Positions 22,713 through 35,982 are shown, counted from the first letter of the stretch. The stretch: DNA of 64,000 nt from Dactylis glomerata (GCA_007115705.1 QXEO01000382.1:4764977-4828976); one strand, 5' to 3'. Notes: a model not told the origin generated them from the letters alone. A program made the numbers and translations.

Positions 22713-24967
22713 GTTTAATATACTAAAATCAAGATAAAGATTCTACTCTATGCAAACGTGAGTATACATTATCAAAATTATTGTGATGGTTATATATTCA
22801 ATGTTTGTCGAGGATTTATACCAAAATCAGGATTTGTATGATCATGTAGACACCTTTCACGAGATCTTTGTGGATTATGGAGGTTGAAAGGAGCTTCTTA
22901 GTTGATCAATATATTACTATCCATACACATTGCATGTCGCCACTAGCTAGTAGTATAGAATAACACATGACACTTACCGGCGCTTAAACCCCATCTAACA
23001 AGTTTGTGGGCTGTTAGAAGCTATGTGTGAGTTGTGTCTTCTGAACCCGCTGGCGTACAAAGATCGGTCACGGGTGATAAACAATATTGGTGTGCATGAA
23101 AAGACACCCCTCAACAGAGATGGGAGTCTCCAGGCCAAATTCAAACAATGTTCCACGCAAGGAAGTAACTACTCGCCTCTAGATCTAATTTCCGGGTGTG
23201 CCAAATAACTATGTGCCCGAACTGCCCGCAGGTCCTGCCGAAAGAACATTGTATAGGGCACGGATTAGCGGACTTTGCCAGCCCCGAAGTCAGGTGACTT
23301 TGAGTCACTGACATGTCGGACATTGTAGGTGGGTCCATGTGTCAATGATTTATATTCACACAAAGTTAGTAACCGCAAAGTAAAAGAATCTCTAGCAATT
23401 GTATGCACATACAATATATCGACTAAAGAGCATAAGACCAACCATCACAAGTTATATTTTATAAAACCATATTGCAGACCGACAAATCACATTGTCCATC
23501 TATTATACAACAACAACAACGTCTTGGTTTAGTTAAAAAAATCGGAAGTTCTAATTTGTAATGGAAAAAAGATACTTTTATTGGTTACATTGTTTGCTTT
23601 CTCAACAAAAGATAGAACGAATTAGAGATAATGTCTTCCAAAGACCCTTGCGCTCATATACGATCCCACCAGATTTAGTTCATCAATCTCGTCTAAACTT
23701 TTTGAGAGAAGAAGATAGTAATGGAGGAAGATACGATTCTCGTGATATCCAACACCTCGAAATGTGTGGACACTATGCTTTGGTAAAGAAATTGTGATAA
23801 GAATTTGATATGCATAATTATGAGCAAACTAACTTTTAAAAAATTGAATTAATAACATGCCTATACATCAAGGTTTTTCCGATCGAGTATCGAGATCAAC
23901 ACACAAAGCCTTGATATCAAATATTGTCTGCTACACCATCAAAGTGATGAGGTAACATATATTTCTATTAGTGGGCTTATTAGATTTGCACAGATCATTC
24001 TCTAGGTTAACCCGAGAAACCGAAGAACTTTTTCCACATGCTATACAATGTCACGAAATATAGTATCAGTATCGGCTTAACATTTCATCAACATTATAAA
24101 AAAAGCCCTTCATTATCTTGTGAGTATACTAAAATGTCACAATATTGATATGGAAAAATAGTTGTTGCACTGATATCCTTTTTATATAAATAAGGAACAT
24201 ATATAGTTTTATGGTAATATCTAAAATATCGATTTTGGTTATTTTGAACACATAGGTTTAGTTAGCTAAAGTACGCAAAGTGGCATTCATGTACAGGGGA
24301 TATATAGAACATAACGTTGTGGGGAGATCCGTGAGGGTGAGTCTCTGTTATTGAAGTGTATGTGGACTTGAGCCTTCTTTCCATAGTCCTTGCATTCCAA
24401 GATGTCGCTAGATCATTATGTGTGTGATCTTATGGGTTCATGTGTATGTGGATATGAACTTCTCTCCTATTTTCATATATTACTTGCACGCTTATATGTC
24501 GCTAGATCGTTAAGTGCGTGATCCTATGGGTTCAGGTGTATGTGGACATGTCGGGAACTCCTTTCGCGACAATAATCAATATGAGGCACTTGATTACCAT
24601 ATCGATTCTCACATACCCATGAAGATCTTTATCGTGCCAATTTCCCGTATTATGTGTGTTCATATTTCTATATTGGTTTGCGATAGTTTACACTACCCGA
24701 GGCATAACTATCCACCTTCTTACCTATTCACCGGGAAAACATTATTCCCTCAATCCCAGAGGTTAGGGCATATAAATTTTTCATGTTTTTCACCAAGGCA
24801 TAAGGCGCAGGATGTATCTTACCTGTTTTCTCTCGAAACTACCCCTCTCGGCCTTTTAATCTACCTTAATTAACGAGAGTCGAGGCAGTTATTTCTAGCA
24901 CTATTATTGGCCTTCCAACATGCATGCACAGGAAACTAGGAAACAACTCACGACAACATCTCACGGC
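22713..24967. other. intergenic DNA, unassigned
   Basis: No gene was recognised. A 78-aa open frame at 23561-23797 (reads IPPDLVHQSRLNFLREEDSN) looks peptide-like but has no family I know and no neighbours that support it. A short tandem duplication lies at 24356-24555. Confidence 0.35.
24356..24555 (+). repeat. degenerate tandem duplication, unit about 90 bp
   Basis: Two successive units each hold TGTATGTGGA, then ATGTCGCTAGATC, then GTGATC and TATGGGTTCA; they lie at about 24356-24440 and 24443-24534. The start of a third unit follows. The units differ at many positions. No coding potential is apparent. Confidence 0.6.
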
Positions 24968-24970
24968 TTA

Positions 24971-25256
24971 GAGCAAGTACAATAAGATCCAGTCAGCAGG
25001 CTATAAGGATTAAACTAGTATTTTTATGATGAGGTGGAGGTGAGAGAATAGGAGAGAGAAGAGGAGTGGACTCTCATGCAAGAGCTAGCTCTTGCACGTG
25101 CTCCTAGGCATTTTGTGATAGTGCCATGTGAGCCATGTAGTCATAAAGTACCATACTCTTACATCTAACTATTGTACTTGTTTGACTATAAAAATGGCTA
25201 TAGATAACATGGCATGGTCTTATAGCCAGCAGCTGACTCTACTATTGAACTTGCTC
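24971..25256. mobile_element. Tourist-like (Harbinger-derived) MITE
   Basis: The termini GAGCAAGTACAATAAG and ACTATTGAACTTGCTC are inverted copies. They are flanked by TTA on both sides (24968-24970 and 25257-25259), the 3-bp TWA target typical of Tourist/Harbinger elements. It is 286 bp, with no coding capacity. Confidence 0.72.
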
Positions 25257-25738
25257 TTAGAGAGAACAGAGAGAAATTAGAGGAGTTATTAGCCATTTAT
25301 GAGGGGTAAAGTCTGGAAAGTAAACCGCTGCTTGACTCTTCTTAATGGATGCGCCAATATTTTTATGCCCTAAGCCTTAGGACGGAGGTAGTATATGACT
25401 GGTAAAATTAGTTTGGTAAGAAAATTTGTTTGTGTCATCCAAAAAATCCGCCGGGTGAGAGGGATTTTTGTAGTGCATGTACATGGCCTCGTGGATGAAA
25501 CTGACATCATGCACATGGCCGGGTGAGGGAGTACATGTCAATGTTTTTGGTTTCAGTCCATGAAGCAAAATTATATTGTGAACCCATTCATAAAATCATC
25601 AAAACAACATTTGTTCATTGTTCAAGTGGATTGGAGCCTAATTATTATTTGATCCACAATATAAAACATTTTTGTAATACAACTAACACTGTAGCACCAA
25701 CAACCCACAATCTGAACTGAACCTCCATGTTAATCTAA

Positions 25739-25844
25739 TACTCCCTCCGACCACTAATACCTGTCTTTAGCATGATGTATCTAGATACTAAAAAGTGTCT
25801 AGATACATCATGTTAGAGACATGTATTAGTGGTCGGAGGGAGTA
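25739..25844. mobile_element. Stowaway-like MITE (palindrome)
   Basis: The ends CTCCCTCCGACCACTAATAC and GTATTAGTGGTCGGAGGGAG are perfect inverted copies flanked by TA. The centre repeats ATGTATCTAGA and TCTAGATACAT. It is about 106 bp and non-coding. Confidence 0.82.
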
Positions 25845-27094
25845 TAACTTTTGACCATAGACTAGCTCATGCCATAAAGTTGAGTTCTATCTTTATATAT
25901 TGGATAAATATGTCTTATGGAAATGCCATCCATTCATCCACAACATAAAATAGTTAAAAAGATAATGCTTGTGATCTTCGACGCGGATTTGCTACCACCG
26001 GTGGTAGCTATGCATGCATGCATAGTCCTTGGATTATGTGAGCATGGTATTCCTACCGCATGCGATGTAGAGAGCAGGAGATGATGGTGATAACGGATGA
26101 AATACTTCCGTTTGTTGCATGCATATGGTACTTCTGAATGGCTACTTAGAATGGCAACCGTGGATGGCTAGAGCAGGTGGTGATTTGGGACATGCCATGC
26201 CGAGTTGCCATGCACATTTTCCTAACCGGGCAGGTGGTGATTTCGGACATGCCATGCCTAGTTGCCTTGCACACTCTCCTAACCAAGTAACCTGCCAAGT
26301 TGCCTTGCATATTTTCCTAACCGAGCATGTGGTGATTTTGGGAATGCCATGCCTAGTTGCCTTGCACACTCTCCTAACAAAGTAACCACCTAGACATGCC
26401 ATGTGATTTTACCGTTTTGCTAAGCCGGTGAGTAGCGTTGAATGGATTTATTATTTTACAGGAGTAGTTTTTCTCTCCCGTCCCGCCATTTCAAAACCGA
26501 GTTAGCCTACCGAAGTCACCATATGGACATGTCCTGTGATATAGCCATCTTGCTAAGCCATATCTGTAATTTTGGTGGAATTATTATTGTCGGCGCGAAT
26601 GTTATGGTCTTCCTTTTCCCGCCATTATCTCACTGCTGCCACTACATATAGAGATGACAATGCGAGAGTGGAGCAGCGGGAGGCCGGACAGAAATCCTAA
26701 CTTGCATCGCCTAGCTCCGCCTGCTCATCACTATACTGTTTGGCTATACGGAGGGTAAGAATAATTGAAATAAGTTCATAAATCCTATCGTGAAAAAAAA
26801 GACTGTTATGAAATAAGCTCTACTTGATTAAGTAGCGGCGCTCTAAAAATCAACAAAACACTTACCCACTGATTTTCCGGATCAAGGTGTTCATCCCTAC
26901 TGAGCTATGGTATGAAAACGATTATGTATCAGAGAAATGCTAAATAGAAAAGGAGAGGGCAGCTATGAGTACACAATGGGAGTGGTGAGATGAGATGGTT
27001 TGTTTGTATGGTTCCATGGTGTGGTGACTTTGGATGGATGGGTTGAGTGGATGGTATAGTAGGTGTGTGTGTATGGTTAGTTTGGGTGGATAAT
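25845..27094. other. intergenic DNA left of element E
   Basis: It contains the tandem repeat at 26172-26385 and otherwise no recognised gene. A CCACCGGTGGTAGCTATGCA motif near 25996 recurs at 37656-37675 to the right of element E in the other orientation, so both flanks may belong to one older repeat. Confidence 0.35.
26172..26385 (+). repeat. short tandem repeat array, unit about 50-65 bp
   Basis: The motif GCAGGTGGTGATTTGGGACA, then TGCCATGCC, AGTTGCC and TGCACA..TCCTAAC, occurs about four times with variation and one partial unit. The array is translatable in one frame with repeating peptides, but the unit composition looks like simple expansion rather than a gene. Confidence 0.7.
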
Positions 27095-28605
27095 TGATGA
27101 CCCACAAGTATAGGGGGTGTATCATAGTACTTTCGATAAATAAGAGTGTCAAACCCAACGAGGAGCAGAAGGTGTTGATGAGTGGTTTTGATCAAGGATT
27201 CACTGTAAATACTAGCAAACAGGTTTTCAGGGGTATTTGGTAATACGAGTAAATAAAGTGCGAGTAAATAAAAGACAGTAGTAACAATTGCAGCAAGTGG
27301 CCCAATCCTTTCTTCAGCAAAGGACAAACCGGTTGTGTAACTTATAATAACCAAACGTTCTCGAGGACACACGGGAGTTTCTGTCAAGAGCTTTCGCTTC
27401 ATAAAGCCAATAGTCTTTATTGGTTTGATAGGTGTTATGGGGGTGAACCTGTGCTAGCGCACTACCCTTACTAGGATAAATACACACTTGTGATTATACC
27501 CCTTGCAAGCATCCACAAATACAAGAAAGTAATTAAGATAAATCTAACCACAGCCTTAAACTCTAAGATCCTACGCTCCCTGGTGCAACGGTTTCCCAAC
27601 GGAGGTTTAGGTTTCTGTCACTCCAGCAACCCCACAATTGGTAGCCAAATACACAATGCATCTCACTAGGCCCATAAATGGTGAAGTATCATGTAGTCGA
27701 CGTTCACATGACACCACTAGTGAAATAGCACCACAACAATATCAAACCATTAAATATTTCTCAACAATAATTCACTACTAACATCTTGACTTCTCCCATG
27801 TCCTCAAGAACTAAACGAACTACTCACAAGACATCATATGGATCATGATCAGAGGTGAGATAATGGTAAATAACAATCTGAACATAAACCTTAATTCAAC
27901 GGTTCCACTCAATAGCATCAACTACAAGAGTAATCAACACTGGGAAAGCTTCCCCTATGAATATAACAAGATCCAACTCAAGATGTTACAGCAGGATTGG
28001 CGTGGTGATGCTGGAGATGAAGGTGCTGGTGATGGAGATGATGATGATGATCCCGATGAAGTCCCGTGCGATGATGATGACGATGGCGACGATCTCCCCT
28101 CTCCGGGAAGGAATTTCCCCGGCAGATTTCTGCCTGCCGGAGAGCTTTTCTCTCTCTGGTGTTTTCCGCCCCGCAGAGGCAGCGGTGTCTATCTCTGAGC
28201 CCCCCCCCTTGACTTAGGTTTTCGGGGACGATGAAATACGCGAAGGGGCGAGACCAGAAGTGGGCCAGGGTGGCCTCACACAGGGCTGGCGCGGCCAGGG
28301 GTCAGGCCGCGCCACCCTGGCGTGAGGGCCCCTCCTGGCTCCTCTCGACTCCTCCTTCTGGCTTCCTGAGTCTTCTGGGAAAATATAATTTCCTGGTATT
28401 TTTTTGGAATTTTCCTGATCTTCAAAATATGGTTCCTTGATGGTCCTTTTTCCAGCAGAATCCTGACTCCGGCAGCAAATCCTCCAATGATCATCAAACA
28501 TGTGAAAACAAAGGAAATAACATAAGTATCAACTCTAAATATGAAATATATCAATGAATAACAGTAAATTATGATACAAAATAGTGATGCAAAATGGACG
28601 TATCA
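27095..28605 (-). repeat. element E left LTR (3' LTR)
   Basis: A 1511-bp direct repeat of 35983-37483, starting TGATGACCCACAAGT and ending TGGACGTATCA. It contains a GATGATGATGA-rich stretch near 28025-28085 that differs in length from the other LTR by a few codon-sized indels. Confidence 0.93.
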
Positions 28606-30478
28606 ACCCCCCAAGCTTAGACCTCGCTTGTCCCCAAGCGAAAACTAAACTCGGTAAACAAGACCACGGGTTTATGGAGTAAAGTGTCGATAATCAAAAT
28701 ACGGACAAGAAGCATCACATTCACCAAGGCACAAATTATAATAGATAGCAACTTCCCTTTATAAGATATAGACTTGCAATAGGTAAAAGGGAATCACATG
28801 TAAAGATGCACAAGGTAAACTATAATTGGCAATGGCAAACCTTAGTTCTTGGTCAAAGAATGATGAACCAGCTATTCTTTCTTTTAAACGGAGCCTTTTA
28901 AAACAGAGCTAATATAGCAAAGACCGTATGCTCAACAAAATAAACTTTTGCATTCATAGAAAGCTTTCAAAGATATATTCCTTCAGACAAAAGCATTGTA
29001 TAAAACAAGGAAGGTAGTAAACATGATTAAACGAATCAACATATGGATGAGTGAAACATAACAACTCAAATGCTTGCTTGAGATAGAAGGGAATAGGTTG
29101 ACTCAACATAAAAGTAAAAGATAGGCCCTTCGCAGAGGGAAGCAGGGATTAAACATGTGCTAGAGCTTTTCATTTGCAAAACAGAGGTAAAAATTGTTTT
29201 GAGAGGTGGTTGCTTTTGTCAATGACTAGCAACGGAGTTCTTGATATCTTCCATACTAAACAAGTGAGAGCGGTTCCAAGATGTTTGATTAATTGGCACA
29301 TTGGTGCTCTTTTATAGCTTTGCACTCCTCCCCTCCTTTTTCCTTTCTCAAACCATGGCTAACCGATTCCATCGGGTGCCGACCAACTTTCACATATCAT
29401 GAAGGAGTGCTCTTTTCTTTCTTTTTGAGATTAAAATGGTCTGACCAGCTCCCTTGCAAAATTAATGACGAGCAGATGAAGCTGCCTAGTCGAGGGGTAC
29501 TTAATTTAGTATGGAAGATAACAAACCCATCCGCTACGTCCTCATGAGCTAAAAACAGTGGCACAAAATGAGTAGTGTTTGAAGGTTTTTGAAAGGTAGC
29601 ACATGAAAATTTACTTGGAATGGCTTGAAATACCATGCATAGGAATTTATAGTGGACTCTTTGGAAGTGACTTGGCTTTGGGATTTGGATGCACGAGAAG
29701 TATTTCCTCTCAGTACAGGTTTTTGGCTAGCAAGGCTGGGTAGCAAGCATAAGAGTTGCATGAAACAGACAAACATACATATAATAAGAACAATCATGCA
29801 AACTCCCTTGAAGGTACAACGATTTTGACTTTAGGAATAACAATGCTTATAAGCCAAACATAAAGGATAAACTGAAGTGATGTAACTACAAGCACTTCTT
29901 TATTCTTTTCTACTCAAACCTCAAGGTAAAGTTACTACTGACCAAGCTAGGTTTGCCGAAACCAACTAAATTTACTCATGCTCCCAAAGTGATACCAATA
30001 CCAATCAACAAGACTAGTCATACAAGAGAGATTGCAAACTAACATAAAGTGTGCGAAAAGTAAACGATAAAACTTCTCATTAATATTTCATTACCGCAAC
30101 TCACACCAAGGGATACATAGATAACCAACTAAGGAGGATACTTCCAAATTGCAAACTATTCTATAAGATAACTTCTCTATTCATGATATGACTCTACTTG
30201 AAAAGTAAATGAGCAAAAGGTAATGATGTGATACCGCGGCACTCCCCCAAGCTTGGAACAAGCCAAGGGGATGCCTATACCGATGACGAATTACTCCTTT
30301 GGCGGTGGCGGTGGATAATCTTTAATAAGCTTCTCAATCAAATCATTCAGATCATCGATCTTGTCACTGAGGTTACAGATCATCTCAGAATTGTGCTCAA
30401 CACGGTTCATGAACCTGTCAGCAAGAGAATCCCAGCTCTTGGAATTATTTCCCCATCCTTCTTCACTCTTGGAGCTTT
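28606..30478 (-). other. element E internal non-coding region before the 3' LTR
   Basis: About 1.9 kb without a convincing ORF. Its 29098-29680 part is clearly related to element A (10666-11260), including GACTCAACATAAAAGTAAAA and GTGGCACAAAA with TAGCACATGAAAATTTACTT. At 30290-30478 the minus strand reads a coiled-coil-like peptide (RFMNRVEHNSEMICNLSDKI) ending in PPPPPKE; this is probably the frameshifted C-terminus of the ORF at 30479-30799. Confidence 0.6.
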
Positions 30479-30799
30479 CTATATCCCAGCCAGAGGGTAT
30501 CGTGATCTGGGCACCTTTTGAAACTGATGTTCATGAATTAGAGTATGGAAAGGATTTTGGCCTGACGGAGATGTCCGTGGAGCTAAGGTGTGACGCGGCA
30601 CACCCCCTCCGGTCCTTATGCGAGCACTCTTCTTGAACTTGTCATGATCTGTCACCACCCCTATGCTGGCAATCATGGTGTTTGGCCTTGAACTTTGATC
30701 TTCCTCCTCGTCTTCACTTTCAACCTCTTCTTTCAGCCGAAAGTCTTTGGTGTCATCTTCCGGAGGTGTCTTCTCCTTGTCATCACTTGAAGAGGCCAT
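30479..30799 (-). CDS. element E second ORF (Athila ORF2-like region), likely frameshifted
   Basis: Starting at the ATG at 30799 (MASSSDDKEKTPPEDD), the frame gives about 106 aa with a strongly acidic centre (EEVESEDEEEDQSS). It stops at 30479. The adjacent frame continues for roughly 60 more codons with a helix-forming segment and ends in a proline run, so one frameshift may have broken a longer protein. An ORF after pol is a feature of Athila-type Gypsy elements. I see no signal peptide or fusion-type motif, so I do not call it an envelope protein. Confidence 0.5.
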   Translation of the reverse strand: MASSSDDKEKTPPEDDTKDFRLKEEVESEDEEEDQSSRPNTMIASIGVVTDHDKFKKSARIRTGGGVPRHTLAPRTSPSGQNPFHTLIHEHQFQKVPRSRYPLAGI

Positions 30800-31137
30800 G
30801 GCTCCCCCAAGCTTAAGATCAACTCCTGACAGAAACAGCTCGAAACAAAACACGATGAGAAAACGATATACAGACCTCAGGGACTCCTGGGGGTTAAATA
30901 GGCGAAAATTATACATCGAAACGAAATCACAGGAGGAAACCGGGACGGAAACGAGTTCCGGGGTGCTCTCACACCTAGGTGGCGCGGCCAGGGGTGGGCC
31001 CACGCCACCTATGTGTGAGGAGCCCACGGACTCCTTTTCCTGCCCGTTTTCATCTCGTGATTTTTCATATTTATTAAAAATAGCAAAAATATTAAAGGAA
31101 GAGCTTTTCGCGAAACTTCTCTGACTAGAACTGTTAC

Positions 31138-34100
31138 CTATTCAAAAACGAACTCTGCAGGTACCTGCAATTTGTCTTGGATGAATTCTTTCGGAGAAAC
31201 TGTTTCAATAACATCAACATCTTCATTATAAGAATCTCCAGAAATATAATGTTTGAGTCTTTGCCCATTCACCACTTGTGTAGAGTCATCCTTCAATGAA
31301 GCAAACTTAATAGCACATGAGCGGTACACTTCCACAATAACATATGGTCCTTCCCATTTTGAAAGTAATTTTCCTGCAAAAAATCTGAGACGAGACCCAT
31401 ACAATAGAACTTTCTCACCAACATGAAACTCTCTCTTAAGAATTCTCTTATCATGCCATTGTTTGACTTTCTCTTTAAAAAGCCTGGCATTCTCATACGC
31501 TTCGTTTCTCCACTCATCTAGAGAACTCAAATCTAACAACCTTTTCTTACCAGCTAGTTTAAAATCTCTATTAAGCTCTCTCACTGCCCAAAAAGCTTTG
31601 TGTTCTAATTCTAAGGGCAAGTGACACGCTTTTCCGTAAACCATCTTATAAGGAGACATACCCATGGGGTTCTTATAAGCAGTTCTATAAGCCCATAAAG
31701 CGTCGTTTAACTTACTAGCCCAGTTTTTCCTAGATCTATTGACAGTCTTCTGCAAGATAGACTTGATTTCTCTATTAGAAAGCTCTACCTGCCCACTAGT
31801 TTGGGGATGATAAGCAGAAGCAATTCTATGATTAACATCATATTTAGCAAGAGTTTTTCTAAAACCACCGTGAATAAAATGAGAACCTCCGTCAGTCATA
31901 AGATATCTAGGCACACCAAACCTAGGAAAAATAACATCCTTGAGCATTTTTAACGAGGTCTCACCACCGGGACTCTTTGTGGGTATGGCTTCTACCCATT
32001 TAGTAACATAATCAACATCAACAAGTATATGGGTATAGCCTTTTGAAGGAGGAAAAGGACCCATAAAGTCAAATCCCCAACAATCAAATGGTTCAATAAC
32101 AAGAGTGTAACTCATAGGTATTTCATTGTGTCTAGAAATATTACCAACTCTTTGACAGTCATCACAAGATAAGACATACCTTCTGGCATCTTTAAAGAGG
32201 GTTGGCCAATAAAAACATGATTGTAGAACCTTTTGCACGGTTCTATCTCCAGCATGATGCCCTCCATAGGTGCTGCTATAGCATTTTCTTAATATTTCTT
32301 GTTGCTCATATTCTGGTATGCATCTTCTCATAATACCATCAACTCCTTCTTTATATAAGTGTGGGTCATCCCAAAAATAATGCCTCAAATCATAGAAGAA
32401 TTTTCTTCTTTGCTGAGCTGTAAAGGTTGGAGGCAAATACTTGGAAACAATAAAGTTAGCATAATCAGCATACCAAGGAAGGTCTCGCGAAGTTACATTT
32501 ATTGAAGCCAACTGTTCATTTGGAAAACTATCATTAACAGGAATAGGATCGAAAGAAATGTTTTCCAATCTAGACAAGTTGTCAGCCACAGGATTTTCAG
32601 CACCTTTCCTATCCACGATATGCAAATCAAACTCTTGTAAAAGCAACACCCATCTAATAAGCCTAGGCTTAGCATCCTTCTTAGTCATAAGATATCTAAT
32701 AGCAGCGTGATCAGTATGAATAGTAACTTTATAATCAACAATGTAAGATCTAAACTTATCACATGCAAAAACAACAGCCAGAAACTCTTTCTCAGTAGTA
32801 GCATAATTCTTCTGAGCAGCATCAAGAGTCTTACTAGCATAATGAATAACATTCAACTTATTATCTACGCGCTGTCCGAGAACAGCACCAACAGCAAAAT
32901 CACTAGCATCACACATAATTTCAAAAGGTAAATTCCAATCAGGTGGTTGAACAATAGGAGCAGTAGTTAAAGCCTTCTTAAGAGTTTCAAAAGCTTCCTT
33001 ACAATCATCATCAAAGACAAATGGTACATCTTTTTGAAGAAGATTAGTAAGAGGCTTTGAAATCTTAGAGAAATATTTAATAAACCTCCTATAGAAACCA
33101 GCATGACCAAGAATACTACGAATACCTTTAACATCTCTGGGACAGGGCATTTTCTCAATTGCCTCTACTTTTGCTCTGTCAACTTCAATACCTCTTTCAG
33201 AAATTTTATGTCCAAGGACAATTCCTTCATTCACCATAAAGTGGCATTTCTCCCAATTAAGAACAAGGTTAGTTTCTTCGCACCTCTGCAAAACTTTATC
33301 AAGGTTGTGCAAACAATTATCAAAAGAAGTTCCATAGATGGAGAAATCGTCCATGAAGACCTCCACAATTTCTTCACAAAAGCCATGAAAAATAGCAGAC
33401 ATGCATCTTTGAAAAGTAGCAGGAGAATTGCATAAACCAAACGGCATACGTCTATAAGCATAAGTTCCATAAGGACAAGTAAAAGTGGTTTTCTCTTGAT
33501 CTTCCTTCTTAACAGCAATTTGAGAAAAACCAGAATAACCATCAAGGAAACAAAAATGAGTCTTCTTAGACAACCTTTCTAACATTTGATCTATAAACGG
33601 TAAAGGGTAATGATCTTTCTTAGTAAATTTGTTTACCTTCCTATAATCAATGCACATTCTATAACCAACTACTACCCTTTGAGGAATAAGCTCGTTATTC
33701 TCATTAGGCACAACAGTCATACCTCCTTTCTTAGGAACATAATGAACAGGACTAACCCATCTACTATCAGCAATAGGATAAATAATACCAGCATCAAGGA
33801 GCTTTAATACCTCATTTCTTACCACATCCTTCATCTTGGGAATTAGGCGGCATTGATGCTCCACGACTGGCTTCGCGTCTTTCTCCATATTAATGGCATG
33901 CTGACATAAAGTGGGAGAAATCCCTTTTAAATCATCAAGAGTATATCCCATAGCTCCTCGGTGTTTCCTCAATATCTCCAATAATCTTTCTTCTTCCTTT
34001 CCTGAAAGTTTAGAGCTAATAATAACAGGATATATTTTCTTATCATCTATGTAAGCATATTTAAGATTATCAGGCAAAGGCTTTAATTCAAATACAGGAT

Positions 34101-35862
34101 CTTCCTTAGGTGGCAAAGTGGTACCAAGATCCTCCACATGTAGATTATGCTTGATTAATGGTGGTTGACGAAGAAGAATGTCGTCAATCTCTTCTCTTTC
34201 CTTGCTGAAAACATCACTTTCGTGATCTTCCATGAATTGCTGCAAGGCATTATTAGGAGCAAGCGCAATAGAAGCAAGCTGTTCAACTCGAAAATTTTCA
34301 TTAGGCGTGTCATTTTCATAAGAAGTCTTAGCAAACTTGGAAAAATTAAACTCATAAAACTCTCCATTGAACTTAGTAAAAAAATTCTCCTTCTTACAAT
34401 CTATCACGGCGCCACAAGTGTTCAAAAATGGTCTACCAAAAATAATAGGACAAGTTTTACTAGCCTCCTTACCAAGTACTAGAAAATCAGTGGGGTATTT
34501 AGTCTTACCGCAAAGAACTTCCACATCTCGAACAATACCAAGAGGCCAAACAGTCTCTCTGTTAGCAAGCTGAACAACCACATCAATATCTTCAAGTTCA
34601 CAAGCGCCAATCTCATGCATAATTTCTTTGTAAAGCTCTAAGGGAATAGCACTTGCACTAGCACCAATATCACATAAACCATAATAGCAATGATCTCCAA
34701 TCCTGACAGAAATAACAGGAACACTTGTTTTCCTATGCTTTTTAGGATGTGAGAGAATGTTAGAAGCATCTTCACAAAAAAGAATATATTCATCCCCTAC
34801 ATCTTTAGTAATAAGATCCTTCAATATAGCTACAGGAGACTTAATAGTAATTTGCTCATCAGATTCTGCAGCTTTCTTAGTACTTTTATTAGACACACTT
34901 ACCAAAGTAGAATACTTCTTTACCTTAGCAGGGAAAGGTGTCTTCTCAAAATAAGGTTCAGGCACAATGCTATCAGCAATACAAACTTCAGTAGCTGCAG
35001 CAGGTATATGACTAAGAGAGTCTTTATAAGGCGCATGATATTTGTTCCAATCTTTCTTTGAAACATCAAGATAAGAGGCAAAGGCCTTAAGACAATTAGC
35101 AAGTATTTGTGAATCAAGACCATAAGCAGTGCTAACACTATGAAAGTCATCGGTCCCCATAAAAGATTTAATGCATTCATAATCATAGTTTATACCTGAC
35201 TTCCTACCTTTGTCGTTTTCCCATCCTTCAGCATTCTCTTGTATACGGTCAAGAAGTTTCCACTTAGCATCTTCTTTCATATGAGTAAATGATCCAAAGC
35301 AAGAAGCATCCAAATAATCCTTATCAGGAAGAGTAAGTCGCGCATAAAAATTATCAATAACAATATTATTGGGGAGCTCATGAATGGGGCATTTGAGCAT
35401 TAGTAACTTCAATCTCCCCCACGCTTGGGCAATACTCTCTCCATCATGAGGCCAAAAATTATATATCCGGTTACGGTCTTTATGAATTTCACTTGGAGGA
35501 TAAAACTTGGAATAAAAGAGAGGTACAATATCCTCCCATGCCAGAGATGGACCATCTTGGAGTAGTCGATACCACTCTTCAGCTCTGCCTTTCAATGATA
35601 AAGAGAATAATTTCTTCTTGACCTGGCTTGGTGAAATACCTGCACATCTGAACAACTCGCATAATTCATGTATAAATAATAAGTGATCACCAGGATGGAC
35701 AGTTCCATCTCCTGAATATCAGTTATCAATAATACGCCCAACAATTTTCATAGGTATTTTAAAAGGATCAATTTCAGCAGGTGGTGGCGGTGGTGGTTCA
35801 TCCACATGTGCAGCAGTAGTAGGAGTGTTTCCAAATAGGAAACCAAATGGAGAGTTCTTCAT
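31138..35862 (-). CDS. element E gag-pol polyprotein (Gypsy), one in-frame UGA
   Basis: From the ATG at 35862 (MKNSPFGFLFG) the frame is open for 1575 codons except for one TGA at 35719-35721, after 47 codons. Counting from about 35655, gag occupies residues 1-250 (YNFWPHDGESIAQAWGRLK), the aspartic protease is near 328 (CDIGAS), and reverse transcriptase has FMDD near 770. RNase H (DASDFAVGAVLG) is near 916. The integrase zinc finger (HHAGD...CDDC) lies at 1133-1167, and the catalytic D, D, E lie near 1195, 1254 and 1291 (GFDFMG, MTDGG, GQVELSNRE). All catalytic motifs are present. AACTGATAT may derive from AACCGATAT, a CpG transition typical of methylated elements. Confidence 0.92.
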
Positions 35863-35953
35863 AGCAGAGCAAAATAAAAATAAAAGACAAAATAAAAACA
35901 ATACTCACAGTGACGGTTACCTTTACCAATTCCACTCTTCAATAGCGCTACAC

Positions 35954-35971
35954 TCCCCGGCAACGGCGCCA
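35954..35971 (-). other. primer-binding site (tRNA-Asp) of element E
   Basis: The minus strand reads TGGCGCCGTTGCCGGGGA, complementary to the tRNA-Asp 3' end, 11 bp inside the 5' LTR. Confidence 0.85.
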
Positions 35972-35982
35972 GAAAATAGTCT

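Noticed and set aside
23561..23797. 78-codon frame that looked briefly like an organellar protein fragment
   Set aside because: I could not match it to any organellar gene, and the flanks show no organelle-like sequence.
27845..28217. Asp/Met-rich frames in the element E LTRs, repeated at 36733-37096
   Set aside because: They are produced by a GATGAT-type simple repeat within the LTR and differ between the two LTRs by indels.
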